DNA of 64,000 nt from Tyto alba (Eukaryota > Chordata > Aves > Strigiformes > Tytonidae): contig NW_024881313.1 of NCBI RefSeq assembly GCF_018691265.1, positions 1,698,501 to 1,762,500 of the forward strand, read 5' to 3'. The notes below the pieces were generated by a model. That model did no database searches. It had not been told where the DNA came from and was given only the letters and a program-made list of their open reading frames with translations. Numbering within the stretch: the stretch's first letter is position 1; every line of letters starts with the position of its first letter. The position numbers were made by a program, and so were the translations under genes. Shown one piece after another: positions 13,740 through 28,196 of the stretch.

Positions 13740-16475
13740 AGCTTAAAACCTGATAATATTAAGGAATTGATCCATAATTTCAGACAATTAAAAACTGAAG
13801 GTACATGTTTTGGTTTGCAACCACCGGAGTTTTGGGGGTTTTATTTTCCCTAATAATGCCATATGCTTGATTATAAGAGTAAGTATAAATTCATTTGTGA
13901 AGCACTGGGAGTTTAATGATAACAAACATATCCCTTAGTGTGGAGTAGCAGTACTGGCAGAAGGGAATAGAACTTCTATGGATACAATTTATTTTATTTC
14001 TGGGGATTATTTTACTTTCTTGATAATACAGAGAACAGTGCTTGACTCTTGCCTCATAATCCTAACACACAGGCCAGAATATCACACAGTGCCGTACTTC
14101 AGGCCCTTTCCTGTCAGGTGCCCACATTGTATGTGTAGCTGCCAGCCCTGGTATTTGATCTGCTAATCTCGTACTAATCTGGCACATGGGTTCCTGGAAC
14201 AAAAGAGGCATCGGTGGTCCCCTGCCGCAGAACACCACGCCATGCAGTTGGACTGAGTCTGGCTGGAGAGCACTTCCCACTTTGCATCCCCAGCCCGAGA
14301 GATATTCCTTGTCATGTGGCTCAGTGTGGGACTGTCTTATAGTAGTAGGGTCTGCCAAAAAAACAAGGTTTGGGTTTTTTCACACCCAAGGTATCAGAAC
14401 ACTTACTGCAATGTCTTACTGCCACAAACTTTGCTTGCCAAGCCTGAAAGGCTACCAGGAAGTACCTGCTTTCGAGAACAAACTATTCTGTTATCATATT
14501 TAGTTTATCGTGCCATTCACAAACTCTCCCTGGAAGCCATGAATTAACCCTAATAAATGAACACCAAAACATTCAAGTGCTATTCAAACAGCTACAACAT
14601 TCTGAGCATTAAAACAGATGAAATAAAATCACCGTGCTCTGCACAGCAATACGTTAAATAACTAGAAAAACAACTATCAAACTAAGAAACACCATTAAGA
14701 AGATTCTTTCTTGTTAACCTCACTTTAGAAAAATATTTTCATTAGAATAATTACAACGTACATTTCAATTAAACATGAGCAATTAATTTTCTGTACGTTT
14801 GAGCATCAAAAAGGTTGCGAGACAATACTTTCATGTTATAAATACAAAAAAGTGTTTCTCTCCACTCCTGATCATCTTCAAAAGTCATTCCAACATAGAA
14901 TGTGTAAAGGTGGCAGAAAACGTCTCATAACTTTAATTGCACCCTGGAAGTATTTTTTGCAATGACAGTTTGTATAAAAGGATATATCAACCACATCAGG
15001 CTGGGGAAAAAAAAAAAACTACTGCAATTCCCCCAATTAACTCTAACCTCTTAGCTTTACTTATACTTATTTCACTCATCTCCCAAAACTTGGCTTATTA
15101 AGAACTATCTATCATGGTGTGGGTCAGAGAGTATTTCTGCTGTTGGACTTTCTGGCCTTTGTCTTTCTTCCCTTCAGTGGGAAGACCCTGTCTACAAAGA
15201 ATTCATACAAGGGAAACATGTTTTAAAAAGAATAAGGGTGAATGAATTACCACAGTTCCAGATTATTTATTTATTTAGGTGTCTAATAATTCCCTAAACT
15301 TGGTTTCCTGCTTTTCTGGAAGAAACATTCCTTGTGCTATTCACTTGTCACTTGTGAGACTGTTGGTTGGACAATTTACCTATACTTTACACCTTAATGA
15401 AGCATAGAGTGGCTGTTTTTCTTTCCCCCCTTCTGACTGTGGACTGCAGTGGAAGAAATCTCTTCCTTGTCTCATGATTTCTGTGAGTGATCACACCTAT
15501 TTATTTAAAGTTCCTACTTCAGTAATTTGTTATAGTTCAGGTGAGATTGATACCACATCAGGTTATGATTATTTATGTTTAAAAACCAAACTGACAAAAA
15601 AGACAGCAGAAATTAGTAATGTTAAAATTATTCACCACAAAAGACAAAAGGCTTGCAGCTACCCTGACAGTTCAAGCAATCCTTCCCAGAGGACTATCTT
15701 CAGCAGAAAGATGAATACATGAACTATTTCTCCTAAGTGAAGCATGCTTTCTTCTGTAATATATGCAGGTGATAACCTGCTTTAATGTTTCTGTATTTAT
15801 AAACATACCTTACATATAAAGTGTTGAAAGGCCCAGACAGATAATTGCTTTTCTGAAGACACTGTTGGGGTCAAAAGGAAATGTATCTCTAATCCATAAT
15901 TATTTTGTTTAGGAGGACAAAAGCAGGGGGAAAAGAACAATTCAAATAGCTCCAAATGGATGCAGGCAACAAAGTCCCTGTGCATTTCCCTAAGACCTAC
16001 TGCTTCCGCTACCTGCTTCACTTATTAGTGCTGAGCTGCAATTGGAACCAAAACCCCAGGTCCCCATCTGGATCCTGCTCATAGCAGTATGAAAACAGCT
16101 CAACAGCTGCCTGTTTTATTTGTATAAGCATTATGGCTAATGAGTTTAAATGTCTGCAGTAATTTCCACCTGTCCACCCTGACTCTTGCTGATCACTGCC
16201 TCTGCTGTGGGGATCGATCAGCTGCCTGGGGAAGCAGCTCTGAATTGCTGTGATTCACAGCCCCAGGCATGGAGCTAAGCTGGGACTGGTCACTGCCAGG
16301 ACGCGTTCCACGGCTGCTCAGCAGCCTTTTGGTCAGATCTGAGCCTCCCCAAGAGTGGGAGTGGGAACCGGGTGAGAGGCAGGACAGACGGCAAATGTGA
16401 GAACCACAGCAGGCTTTCAGACATACTATAAGCAAGTTTATGAAAAATAAGATCACGTGCTATCCAGCCATTCAC

Positions 16476-16480
<5 letters not shown>

Positions 16481-16512
<32 letters not shown>

Positions 16513-16553
16513 AACCAACCAACCAAACAAACAAAAAAAAAACAAACCCAAAA
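16481..16553. repeat. A30 tract followed by (CCAA)n and (CAAA)n repeats
   Basis: Thirty A residues (16481-16510) are followed by about four CCAA units and by CAAA/AAAC repeats. The tract directly follows a locally GC-rich 300-bp segment (about 16165-16400). Confidence 0.9.
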
Positions 16554-17472
16554 CTAAAATCAGTTGAAATAAAAAAACCCTAACCCTGGATCCTCATTAC
16601 CTTTATACAAGTAGTCATTTATAAAGGTAGTCCTTTATAGAAAAAGTAACAAACAACAAGTTGCCATAGTCGATTCTCACTATGCTTTTCCATCAGGTCA
16701 GCTACCTGTCTTAATTTTAGTTGCTTCTTTCTCCTGTATTAACCATCTAGAAGTGACAATATGATGAAACAAAGACTTTAATTCACTGGGTTTAGTGCCT
16801 AAACGTTCACCAAGAAGATAATGAGGAAATGTTGGTCTGTGACACCCAAGACTACCAGATGGCTTTCCACCAAGTGCTAGGTAGGACCACAAGTAATTTG
16901 TTCTGAGAAGAGAGAGGATGGTGCTTTTAATCCTCTTGTGACTATACTCATGCACAGTAACCTTCTGCTGGCCATATTTTGCACCAAAGTGAAACTTCCC
17001 ACAGTGCTACTGCCATTTAGTTCATTCCTAAGCACTACCTGCTGCTCACTCAGCAGTACCATCGGTCAATCACTGCTTCTTCACAGATGCTCCCTCCTTT
17101 ACTATTTCTTGGCTAAAGATGACTCATACATTTCCAGCACATACTATAAGTAAAACTTTAAATAAAAAAATAGATTTTTTTTTTTTTAAGGTCACTTTTA
17201 ATCTATTTTTTCTTAAAGCTTTTAATACATCTTAAAAGAGAATAGCCTGCTTTTTCAAAATTCACAAAGAACTTATGGCTACTGTCTACCAACATGGAAA
17301 TTAGCTAACAAAGAATTATCTGTAATTGCTCACAAATCTGAAGACAAAAATCACAGATTTGGAGAGGGAAAAATTACAAGCTCTTATAGGAATGCCAAAG
17401 CTATTGGAAATATTTGGGTGCAAACCTGTACTCTACCAGAAAAAAAATCTAGAATTAGGGTTTAACCAGTCA

Positions 17473-18027
17473 TGCTGATTTTGGCTGGGATAGAGGTAAT
17501 TTTCTTCATAGTAGCTAGTATGGGGCTGTGTTTTGGATTTGTGCTAAAAAGAGTGTTGATAATGCAAGGATGTTTTTGTTACTGTTGAGCAGTAGTGATA
17601 TAGAGCCAAGGCCTTTTCTGCCTCTCACCCCACCACACCAGTGATGGGCTTGGAGTGCACAAGGAGGGGACACAGTAGGGACAGCTGACCCCAACTGACC
17701 AAAGGATATCCCAGACCATACGACATCCTGCTCAGCATATAAAGCTGGGAGAAGGAGGAGGAACGGGGGGACATTTGGAGTGATGGCGTTTTGTCTTCCC
17801 AGGTAACCGTTACACGTGACGGAGCCCCTGCCTGTCCATGGGAAGTGGTGAATGAACTCCTTGATTTGCTTTGTTTACGTGCACAGCTTTTGCTTTACCT
17901 ATTAAGCTGTCTTGATCTAAATCTGTGAGTTTTCTCACTTTTCTGATTCTCTTCCCCATTCCCTGGGGTGGGGAGTGAGCAAGCAGCTGTGGGGTGCTTA
18001 GTTGCCAGCTGGGGTTAAACCACAACA
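17473..18027 (+). mobile_element. Solo LTR of an avian endogenous retrovirus (ERVL-like family)
   Basis: The element starts TGCTGATTTTGGCTGGGATA and ends GCTGGGGTTAAACCACAACA, so it has TG...CA termini. A TATA box (TATAAA, 17738-17743) and a degenerate polyadenylation signal (ATTAAG, 17901-17906) set the orientation as plus. No gag/pol-like sequence flanks it, so this is a solo LTR left by recombination. The flanks CCAGTCA (17466-17472) and CCAGCAC (18028-18034) look like a decayed target-site duplication. The family is very common in neoavian genomes; the assignment to ERVL is from memory of such LTRs, not from a search. It lies inside KCNH8 intron 1, antisense to the gene. Confidence 0.88.
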
Positions 18028-21000
18028 CCAGCACAACCTTTAGCACACCTGTAAGTGTGGAAAGGACGAATCCTCCATCTTTTGTCTCATACGTGAAATT
18101 GCTGCAGTGCAGTAACTGATATGAGGTAGCCGCCAAGCCTGCCACCCTTTTCCTTAGAGAAGGACTCAACCCAGTACGATGTAAGAGCCATCACCTTCCT
18201 AGTTCCAGGCAAGAATTTGTTGGTAACAGATGCATGGAGCACATTGTGCTCTAACCACTCTTGGATGCATGTTCTGCAAGGTTGTATCAGCAAAGCCACA
18301 TTCCTGCTGAATTCTAAAAACCTCATATAAGTCTACTTTAACAAAAAAAAAATGGTTTAGGTAAATATTTCTGTAGAAATATAAAAAAATAAAGATATTC
18401 AGGATGCTCAATGCAATCTGCTTTCTGTTTCCAATGAAGAAACAGTTATTGAGCACAATTAAGAAGTAACTTGGTCATATTGTATTGTAGCACAACTCTA
18501 TTCAAAACAGAAGCCACGATATCTTTTTAAATTGCAAACACCATTTTACAGTAAGACTTTGAATAGCCCCCAAAATATAGTGTCTAACTGCATTATTCTC
18601 TCACCTTTTTCCTTCCAGGACGCCCAATTGCTACATCACTGACACAGTCACAACTTTTATCTATATATATTCATCTGAAAATTAGTGATCTTGTTAACTT
18701 TATTCCTGGCAAGTGTGTAGCTCACCCTCTGCCATTAATATTTATTAATTATACTTTCCTACACTGAACTTTTAATTATTGAATGCCTAATACATAGTTC
18801 TATAACTGCAAGTTTCATGAGGTATGTGTTTCTTCCAAATCTTGAAGTGGAAAAGTCCATACTCCTAGCCTCAAGATCTTTCAACTCAAAGAAACAATCC
18901 AATTTAGTAAATTCAATGACTGTTGTACCTCACAAACATAATCCATATATTCAAAAGACAGACATAAATTAAAATATTGCATCTTTTAATTTGGTTCATT
19001 TAAAAAAAAAAATCAACTTATTGATGATATACTGTGATTACTTGTTGAAGGTCTTTTACCCATCAAAGGTGTCTGATCTTCCACAAAGAACTTAGGTTTT
19101 CTTACAAAAGTATTTTTTTCTAAAACAATACAGTACTGCCATTATATTTTCTTATCATCATTAATCCCAAAATGTTAGAAAAGGCACAATTTATGTGAAA
19201 ACATATTATTTCCATCTAAGGAGATATCTGACATTTAGAAGGAAAAAAACCCCAACAACCTGTTTGTCTTAGTACAACTCTGTCATTCTGAAAAATCCAA
19301 TAAATGGCAAAATGACCAGGTTAGAGTTCTCTTTCATACATTTGGAATAAGATGTCTAGTCACGTATCATAACAAGCTCTTGAGGGAAATGGAAGGCAAA
19401 AAGAAAAGGGCACCAAAAAAAGCTGTAGTAATGAGTTTCAGGTCCATGCTGTCCAAATTAATCTTTCTGTATTTCTATAGATTCAAATTGAAGGAAAGGC
19501 AAAATAACCTTGGCAACTTTTAACTCTTAAAAGTCCAGAAAGCTGCAACCTGGACTCCTAACAGTCATAAGTAATGCCTATAGAAAAAAGTGAATTCAGT
19601 GCTGGCACACTGGAAGCTGTTTTATCCTCAAAAGAGAACAGTGACAGCTTTGTATAATATCACCTCAAAACTGCCTACACCCCCTCCAAAGGTAATACAT
19701 CTAAATACTGACAGTTATTTCCTTTACGGATCTCTTGAATTAATTTGTCTTCATGGTAAAATTAAAAAACAATAGTATATTAAATGTCTTCATTAAAAAA
19801 AATGTAGGTTAGATTGTGTCACATTTGTTTTTCTTCCATTTTTTTCTTTTGACACAAGAAAGGTCTAACTCGGATTCAATGCATCAAAAAAAAAAGAATA
19901 GTTTTGTGACAACAAATTTTCTTCAGGTTCTTTTTCCTGTTTGTTTGATCTATGTGCAATTCCCTCCTTTAAAAATTGTGTTAACTTATTTAAACAATAT
20001 GTTGAATACTGTGAATTCTAAAGGAAGTAATTTCCCAAGATTTCATGTTTTGTCTTAAAGTGTATGTAAACTCATATTTCCTGAAAGACAGATGGAAGTT
20101 TTATTATTCCTATTTTGTGCTCAGTGCTAAGGAAAAGCTTTCATATTCAATGCATGAATATTTTTGGAATGTCTTTACTAGAAAAGTATGAAAAGCTAAG
20201 GTGCTATTCGAAAAGGACATTTAAGTTCTTGGGCAACACTCCTCACTCATTTACCTAAATAAGATACTAATACAATTCCAACAAGCTCAGTGGGATGTAT
20301 CTATAGTCAGTCTAAGAATGAGACCAACTTTAGTTGCAAAAATATTAAAAGCTATTGCAGGGATTTGCAAAATTCTATAACACTATGGTAAAAGTTGTAT
20401 CTGAACAATTCTTACTGAAGTAAAAATTTTGATTATCACAGAAAACAATTTCATAACTGCTTCAAGGAATGTATAGTTAGGCAAAAAAAAAAAAAAAAGA
20501 AAAAAAAGAAAATTGGGCTTATTTTCTTTCCTTTTGACCAAAAAAAAAAAAAAAAAAAAAGACTTTGCCTGTGTTCAATTTGCCATTATGAAAGTCTGTG
20601 AAAAACCTGGATGGTAATGACAGCTGTTTTACTTGTATTCTCAGTGCTTTTCCTAATGTCTCAAAAATGGACAAGCTCAGCTATAGAACCAGTTACCTCC
20701 TTCGTTCCACTTGAGAGGGAACATTTTGGAAGTCTTTTAGGACAGTTCCCTTAACTATCCTCACTACTGATTACTTGCTTTCTTCCTTGCACAGAATAAG
20801 TGTGTTCCCATCAGAGCTCACTGATCTTCATAAAAGAGCAGTGCTCTTTTAAGGATAAAATAGAGCAGATTTCTGAATGCTTTTATATAATCTGATTAAA
20901 AACATTAATGGAAAATAATTAAACTGGCCATGAACTCTCAAAAATATGATCTGCTGAAAAGTGCCTCTTGAAGACCCAGGGACAACTGACTCAACCTCTG

Positions 21001-24000
21001 TTTCTCTCAGGGGATCAGAAAGCTCTAGACCTAGGCTTAAGCAGATATTAAAAATAGAATACATGACTCCTGAGGACAGGAAAAAAAACCACCCAAACAA
21101 ATAAACAAAAACCCCAACAAACAAACAAACCACCCTTTCTTGAAAAGGGGCAAATCTTTGCAACATCAAAAGATAGTGGACCACATTACTTAAAACAAAT
21201 GCTGCCTCTAAGATCAGCAGGAAATCCAAGGTGTTTCTCCATAATGCAACTGTCTTCAGCTGTCCTTGAAATGATTGGCAGAGCAGCATTAAACTTTATG
21301 GATGCTCAGAAAATATTTAATGTCAAGTTCAATGTTGAATATGCTAGTATTTTAAGAACACCACCTGTTCCAAAGCTTTTGAGTACTATTATCAGTCCCA
21401 GAAAACAGAAGGAGCCATAAGCACTTGGCAAGAAAAACTCCAAAAGATTACTTTTCTTACTGTTGAGGAAGTCTATCTCCCGTCTGCAGTTTGAGAATGC
21501 TTTTTTTGGTTCTTTATCCCTCCCCCTCTTTATTTTTTCTTTATTTCTTATTTGTTTATTTTTAGACTGAGTGGGCAAGAAACAACATTACTTTGGGAGC
21601 AGGCTGTTCCTTAATTGCTCTTTACTTCTAGTCACTTTAACACAAGGTAAGATAGCTTGTGAAAATGCAGAACTACTGTAGCAATTGCCTGTGTTCACCT
21701 TTTCAAGACTGTAGCTGATATAATACATGCAACTAACATTTTTCAAAAATATACTACATCAGAGTAGTACTGACAGTAGTTAATGCTCTATAAACCCATA
21801 CCTTTCCTGATTTGTTGTAATACATTCATGCATATATATTTGCTTACACTTTACATATGCTTGAGGCAGTGTTTTTGTTGTGTTTCTATTGTTCTGTTAC
21901 TTTGAACAATACTCAGAACACATTTTATTTGCATTCAAAAAGACTGGGAATGTGTATAAAATTGCTACCTGCATAAACAAAAGAAAAATAAGAGAAAACA
22001 GGAGTTGAATAAATAGCAATGGTAAGATATACCTATATTCAGAGCAAACCAATTTAGTCAATGAAATATTATCAGAGAAGAAAACAGTCTCATACATTTG
22101 GAGAAGAAAAAAAAGAGTAGATTTACAGAACATCTCTAGTGGGAATCCTGATAATCATATAAGATTTAGAAACCCTCTAAAGAGCTGCTTCTGTAGTCAC
22201 TGACAGAATATACATTCATTCAAATATATGTCACTTCAAGTATACAGATTTGTTCTGATCACTGCACTGAATACGAGGTTTCTTAGGTTCACATATCAAA
22301 TTGTACACAGGAACAATAATGAGGATAATATTCTTGTATTATTAAAAAAAAAAAATCATTCTTGAATGACTCTTTTCCGTTCTCAAATTTCAAATACTCA
22401 TCTTGAATTCAAATACAGTTTATTTCTAAAACAACAGTGTGGGCTACTAGTCTAACTTCACATTTATAAGCATTAGCCTGGAACCTTAGGTTTAAAAGTG
22501 GTGTTCTTAATGAATTACATAGTCTTCTGAACAGATGCACTGCAGGATTGTGTTTCTAACTTCTGTCTAGTGAAAAGCAAGAGAATGCCACCTGACAATC
22601 CAGATACATCAATATTTTCCCTAGTAATAACATGGTCTCCAAACAAAACATACAGTAACAATGAATTGTCATTATTTTTTAATATCCGGTCACTGGACTA
22701 TTATTTAAATGCATGTGCACTTTTTTTTTTTTTTCTTAATTTGAACCAGAACCTTAGGACCAGAACTCAATAATTAGTTAAGAAACGTGAATGTGGTCTT
22801 TAAGATGCCTCTGAACCCCTCCAATTCTGTGTCTTTTAGGCCCAACTTCAGCTCAAGCTAGAATCAGAAGTTACTATAGCCACTGAAAGCAAAGATTATC
22901 CAAATAAAACAACCTTAAATGTTGAGGTTCTACACCCCCAACGCTTGTGCCAAAAGGACAGAAAAAGATGTTTAAAGTATCTGCTTAGTCTAGCCTCTCA
23001 GTTACTTCCAGTGAAAAGCAACAGCACAACACAGATTCCAACATCTGACCTCAGTTTATATTCAAAATCACATTTGCCTTTTTTTAGTAACAGAGCTAGA
23101 GCAAGCTGCGACACGGGCCATGTCTTACGGAGACAAGTACAGAGAGGAAAGCGTTTGCTTTGTGTTCTGAGCTGAGAACAAGCAAGATTTTTTTTCTTGT
23201 GTTGACAGTATACTTTTGCAGTGACAAATGCATGATTCATTCAAAACAACACATTATTTGCTTATCCAAGGATATAAGCAAAAGGGCAAAATGCGACTGC
23301 ATATCAGGAGACCAACTACATATGTATCTTTGGAAATTTTCCTCTGGCTGACTAACTTGCTCTCTAGCAGAAGGAGCTAGACCACCTTTGCTGTATCTCC
23401 ACTCCTTCAGAAGAAGTTCCACACATCATCAGCTTTTCACCTGCTTATCACAGTTTGAATCTTTCACCCTTCTTTGGTCACAGGCTTTTGTCTTTGGGAA
23501 GCGAACTGTTCTGGATCCTGATCAATAACATCCTCCCCCCGGGGAAGCTCAGCTGTTGTTTCCCTACACCTGCTGCAATTCCTTGAACGTGTGTGTTTTG
23601 GGGGAGAACCACTGAGTAGCATCATTAGTCAAGAATTACTCTGCTACTTTTGAAGTTTTTGTGATAACCATGTTATGGTTAAGCAGCACATTGACTAGTC
23701 TAGAGAGACTAGACTTCAACCTAATGAGACACAGAATTTGACAACAAAGTTCCGGAAAATGTTAGTGCATTGGCTCAAACTAGCAGACCTCACCAATTTA
23801 TTTGAGACACAAAAACAGGGGATGGAGGTGGCCAGGGGAGGAATCTGCCCCTGCAATCTGGAAAGATCATTGCGTACAAAGCCTTTCAGTTCTGTACCAA
23901 CTGCTGATTATGCAAAAGAGATAACCTGTTCTACCCACGATACCAGTGGAATTAAGCATCTCAAATGCGATGTCAGCATAAATCTGTATGTTCTCATTGG

Positions 24001-24912
24001 GTACCTTTCCATCACCCCTTAAGGGCAACTAAAGCAACTGGAAAACTGAAACCATCTGGTTGGTAAGGACCAAAACAAAAAAAAGTTATGAAAATCGCGA
24101 CCTAGGTACAAAGTTCTGTTTGTTAATACTTGAGCAAGTTTTTAATTGAAAAACAGATCTGAATGTAGTTGTTCTACAAATAGTGAATTACCAAATTATC
24201 ACACCATTGACAGTGTATAAGAAATATTTAATTGAGCTTGATCTTCAGACTAGACTGATTATACAAGATTGTTGATAAGGATGTGGAAGTACGCACTTAA
24301 TTTGGAAAGTGATCGTATTTGATATATACAAGAGATAATTATAGAACTTCAGTTGTCATTTTAGAGTACAACCATACACAAAATTGTCATACTTTTTAAA
24401 ATACAAATTAATGAGGCCATTTGCTGAATTTCTGTTAGCTTTGCTCTCTAAGCAAGTGTTACAAATTTTCAGAAACAGCCATCTCTGGTGTGGACTTAAT
24501 CTATTGAAATAAATAGTATATAGAGAGTATTTAATTATTTTTATGTATATATATGAAAGCAATAGAACATAATTTCCTATCATGCAACCATTTGTGAATG
24601 CTTCCCCTAATGTGCAAATTTTCCATTCAAAAACTTGAAATTAAGTAACTCACTTCAGACATTTATTTTCATAATATTTGGGGGAAGGGGTTAATTACAG
24701 GCTTAAGTTTGAAAGTTTTCACCATTGGAAACGATATTTTGTCTTGAAAATCTGGGTGGGGGTAAGGAAAAACACCCAAAAAACCCAAACCACAACCTAC
24801 TAATTCGAAAATGTGTACATTTGTTTTGTGAATGAGCAATAACCATGTAAGCCTATTGCTAGCAGATGGGGCAAAAAGTCTTTAGACGACCTGGTGCTTA
24901 GTTGTCAGGGGG

Positions 24913-24936
24913 AAAAAAAAAAAAAAAAAAAAAAAA
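24913..24936. repeat. A24 homopolymer
   Basis: Twenty-four A residues preceded by a G-rich GTCAGGGGG. No associated element is recognised. Confidence 0.92.
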
Positions 24937-26555
24937 GGCCTTTGAGAAATCATTGACTTAAACTACAATGTCAGTAACACAAAAGACAGTTCCGAGTTGT
25001 AAGGAGGTGAAGGTGTAATAGCACACAGGCAGATCCAAGGGCTCTGTCATGGAAATCCAGATAGGGAAACCCTTAATGCTGTTCTTCCACATATGCAACA
25101 CAAGTAATGGAACTTCGCAGGAGATCTCTGGGATCTCCTGCACACCTAAGTCACCTCAACATTAATTTGATTCTCTTTGTTTAGCATATATTCCCTGGTG
25201 TAATTTGTAAAGAATATGTATGTTACACATACATATAACAATATGCAATATCTACTGTGAATTCCAAGCAACTGAAGTAACTGTTAGGCAGTTGTTCTCT
25301 CTGTTTTTTTGAGATATGCAATTTTTTCATGATGTGATTTATAATTGCTAATTAGACATGAATCATTGCAGTAGTAAAATTAAAATACTTATGTGAATGA
25401 ATTTTTGAAGAGTTCTGTGGAAAGCAAAGCATATTATCTGGAATCCCTTCTTGCACTGTTGCCCAGAATTAGAATTATCCCTCTTCTGGATTAAAGATGC
25501 ATTGGTGGATTAGTCTATCACTGATGACAACATAATATATCCTTCCCAGAGGCTTAAAATGAAAGGAGGTCTGTTAACCACAGACTATGTTAAAACAACA
25601 ACCAAAAAAAAAGCGCCTTGACACGAAACCGCATTTTAATATTTAAATATCACCATGTGTGAGGTCAAAGTAGTTTGTGAAACAGCCTCATGTTCAGTGC
25701 CATGTATCAGTTCTATTTCTTTCACAGTATCATCTATAAAACTAGTAAGACAGGGGACCGATTCCTGCAAGGATTAGCCATCAGCATTACTTCTAGCGTT
25801 GGCTACCTGAACAACATCATGAATACCACCTGGACAATTTAAATGAAAAAAACCCCATTGCTTTAATGTTTCTACTTGAGGCTCTGATATGTAAACACAT
25901 TTTGTGGAATTGTACTACTTCATTTGAAAATATTTTGTCAGTTAAAGAAGCAATAATTTGATACTTAAATTTATATTTTTCAGGAAAAAATGTGTTGTAA
26001 CAAAGGAGATGAGCTATTTCTGAATATGTTAATTTGAGTTATGATGTCTATTGTTATACATAACTTTGTTTCAGATAATATTAAGTGGATTTATCATTTT
26101 ACTCTAACACTCTAAAAGAGATGTTTTGTTATTCTGTAAATTAAGAGATATGCTACCAGTTTTACATAGAATACAGTACCATTCTCCAAAGTTTTATTAG
26201 ATGTAGGACTACATAGTTCATAAAAAGTCTTCCCTTGTGAACTTCTGGAAATAGTTCACATTCTGATAATCATATAATGATGGTGTCTAGAATAGGCCTG
26301 TTTAATATTTAAGCCAAATTCTGAAACACTAACTAAAAAGAAAAATTTCACTGCCTGTAATAAAATACAATGTGCTGTATTATCTGGAGGTACTTAAATA
26401 CCTAATTACATTATTTTTAAATTACATGACAGGAAAAAGTAGATGAGTTGTTAGCATTAGAGATTTTGAAGTCAGACATTGGGGTCTGTTTCTCTTTAAG
26501 AAAAGACTGGCCCAATAAACTTCATGAAGGTTAGTAGAATTATTGGTTAAAAAAG

Positions 26556-26584
<29 letters not shown>
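26556..26584. repeat. A29 homopolymer
   Basis: Twenty-nine A residues preceded by AAAAG, in otherwise single-copy AT-rich sequence about 900 bp left of the CpG island. Confidence 0.93.
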
Positions 26585-26587
<3 letters not shown>

Positions 26588-28196
26588 GCTACATTTGGCT
26601 AAAGAATTCAACTAAGCAATAAACTTTATATCACACTTGTCTGTTGGTGTCACTGAGAACACAGGAATTAGACATTTTTCTAGTGTTTATTTGTTAAAAG
26701 ACCTGCATGTCATCACTAGTGTTGCTCACTAAACTGGATCTTTGAAGAACAACGTAGCTGTGTGCTCCATCCTTTGGAAGGAAGCCATTGCAAAGGGGGA
26801 GGGTCCTGAGCACGAAGCAGGAAGAATTGCTTTTCTGGCAAATTACAGTATCAACAAAACTCTTGTTAGAGCTGCATACTTCAATATACAATAAATAATA
26901 CCCATACACTTCATAGCAATAAAAGGGTGGAGGATGGGGGAAAAGGACTTTGAGTTCTCTAGTCAAAAGAATTCAAAGGTACATCTAAGTAGACTTAAGA
27001 GGGATGGCTTTATAATGAAGTATCAGTTACATACAGCCCGGAATCGTAATTAGTTATGTATCCTCAGACTAGCAGAGCCCTTATAATGCAGTTCTGTGCT
27101 TCTCTGCAATTGATGCCAGTGACTATATAATTTTCTTGGCATTTTACAACTTACTGATTCAGTAATCACAGTTCTGTTGTCTTAATCACACGCTATCTGA
27201 ACCATTGAGAAAACGCCAATAGATACACAGTCAAGAAGATATCAAACCCATTAGATTGCAACGTTTTCAGACAAGAAACAGCTGACAGCAGCTGAAATTC
27301 GAGTTTGTTTTTCCTCCACTTCGGGTGTCTGTTTTTTGTTTTTTTGTTTTTTTTTTTTTTAAAAAAAAGGGAATTGAGTTCACTTTGGCCCAGATCTGCT
27401 CTCTCTCTCCCCTCCTTTTATTTTCTTTAATACGTGTGAGCCCCATTGAAGAGGAAACAAGATATGGGCAACTCCTAACCCACAGCCACTGGGGAGCGAG
27501 CCAACATCCCTCACGGGAGCCAGCTCCGTGCCCGAGGGGGGCGAGCGCCTTGCCCGGGCAGGTGCCGAGCGGGACGCGCCGTGCGCGGGCAGAGGGGGGG
27601 ATGGAGCCCCGCCGGGACACGCGTGGGGCCGGGCCCCGTCCATGGTGCTGCAGCCGAGCGCCGCCGCCAGCGCCGCGCTGCCGCCGAAGGGCCCTTCCTT
27701 CCTTCCATCCTCCCTCCCTTCCCTCCTTAACAGCCTGCTGCTGCCGCTGCCCAGCCTGCCTTCCGAAAAGCTGGATTACTGGGAGATTTAATAGCGGGGC
27801 TGGGGAGGGTAATAAAGAAAAAAAAAAAAATAAAAAAATAGAACCCCTCCAGAACTCCTGTCAAAGCCCTGCCCAGGCTCTGAAGCCTGCCTTTCCCTCA
27901 CAGTCCCCGGGCTGCCAGAGAAGACCCAGCCCAGCACACAACTTTCCAGCAGAGATCCTGGCTCCAGCGGCAGCCCAGCTTCTCCTCGGGAGAAGAGGGG
28001 ACCCGGCCCCCTCCTCACCCGCAAAGCCCTGGGGAAGCCAGGCAGGAGAGGCTGGGTGCTCCCTCGCCTCCCCCCTCCTCGTTGCCGGCTTCTGGGACCA
28101 CGGAAACCCCCGGAGGGGAGAGGAAGAGGAGGCTCCCACCGCACGCACGGTGCCCCCCGCGCATCCCTCCTGCGGGTGCCCGCAGCCCCGGCCCGG

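Larger units (their letters stand above)
8061..17472. other. Intron 1, mostly AT-rich, two GC-richer patches
   Basis: No exon or known element is recognised. The patches at about 14080-14320 and 16165-16400 are clearly richer in G and C than their surroundings; the second ends close to the A30 tract. The interval 8061-8340, directly 5' of the CR1 copy, may hold further, unrecognisably decayed CR1 sequence. Confidence 0.6.
18028..27489. other. Intron 1, AT-rich, no genes seen
   Basis: This stretch holds several A tracts (20483-20560, 24913-24936, 26556-26584) and an AAAC-rich run at 21085-21133. A 146-codon minus-strand frame (21289-20849) spans that AAAC-rich run and has no recognisable domain, so I treat it as chance. 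Confidence 0.7.

Noticed and set aside
16576..16588. Telomere-like CCCTAACCC
   Set aside because: Fewer than two repeat units, next to an A-rich microsatellite; no interstitial telomeric array.
20849..21289. 146-codon minus-strand open frame
   Set aside because: Hydrophobic Val/Leu/Phe stretches come from the AAAC-rich tract on the other strand; no start context, splice signals or domain.
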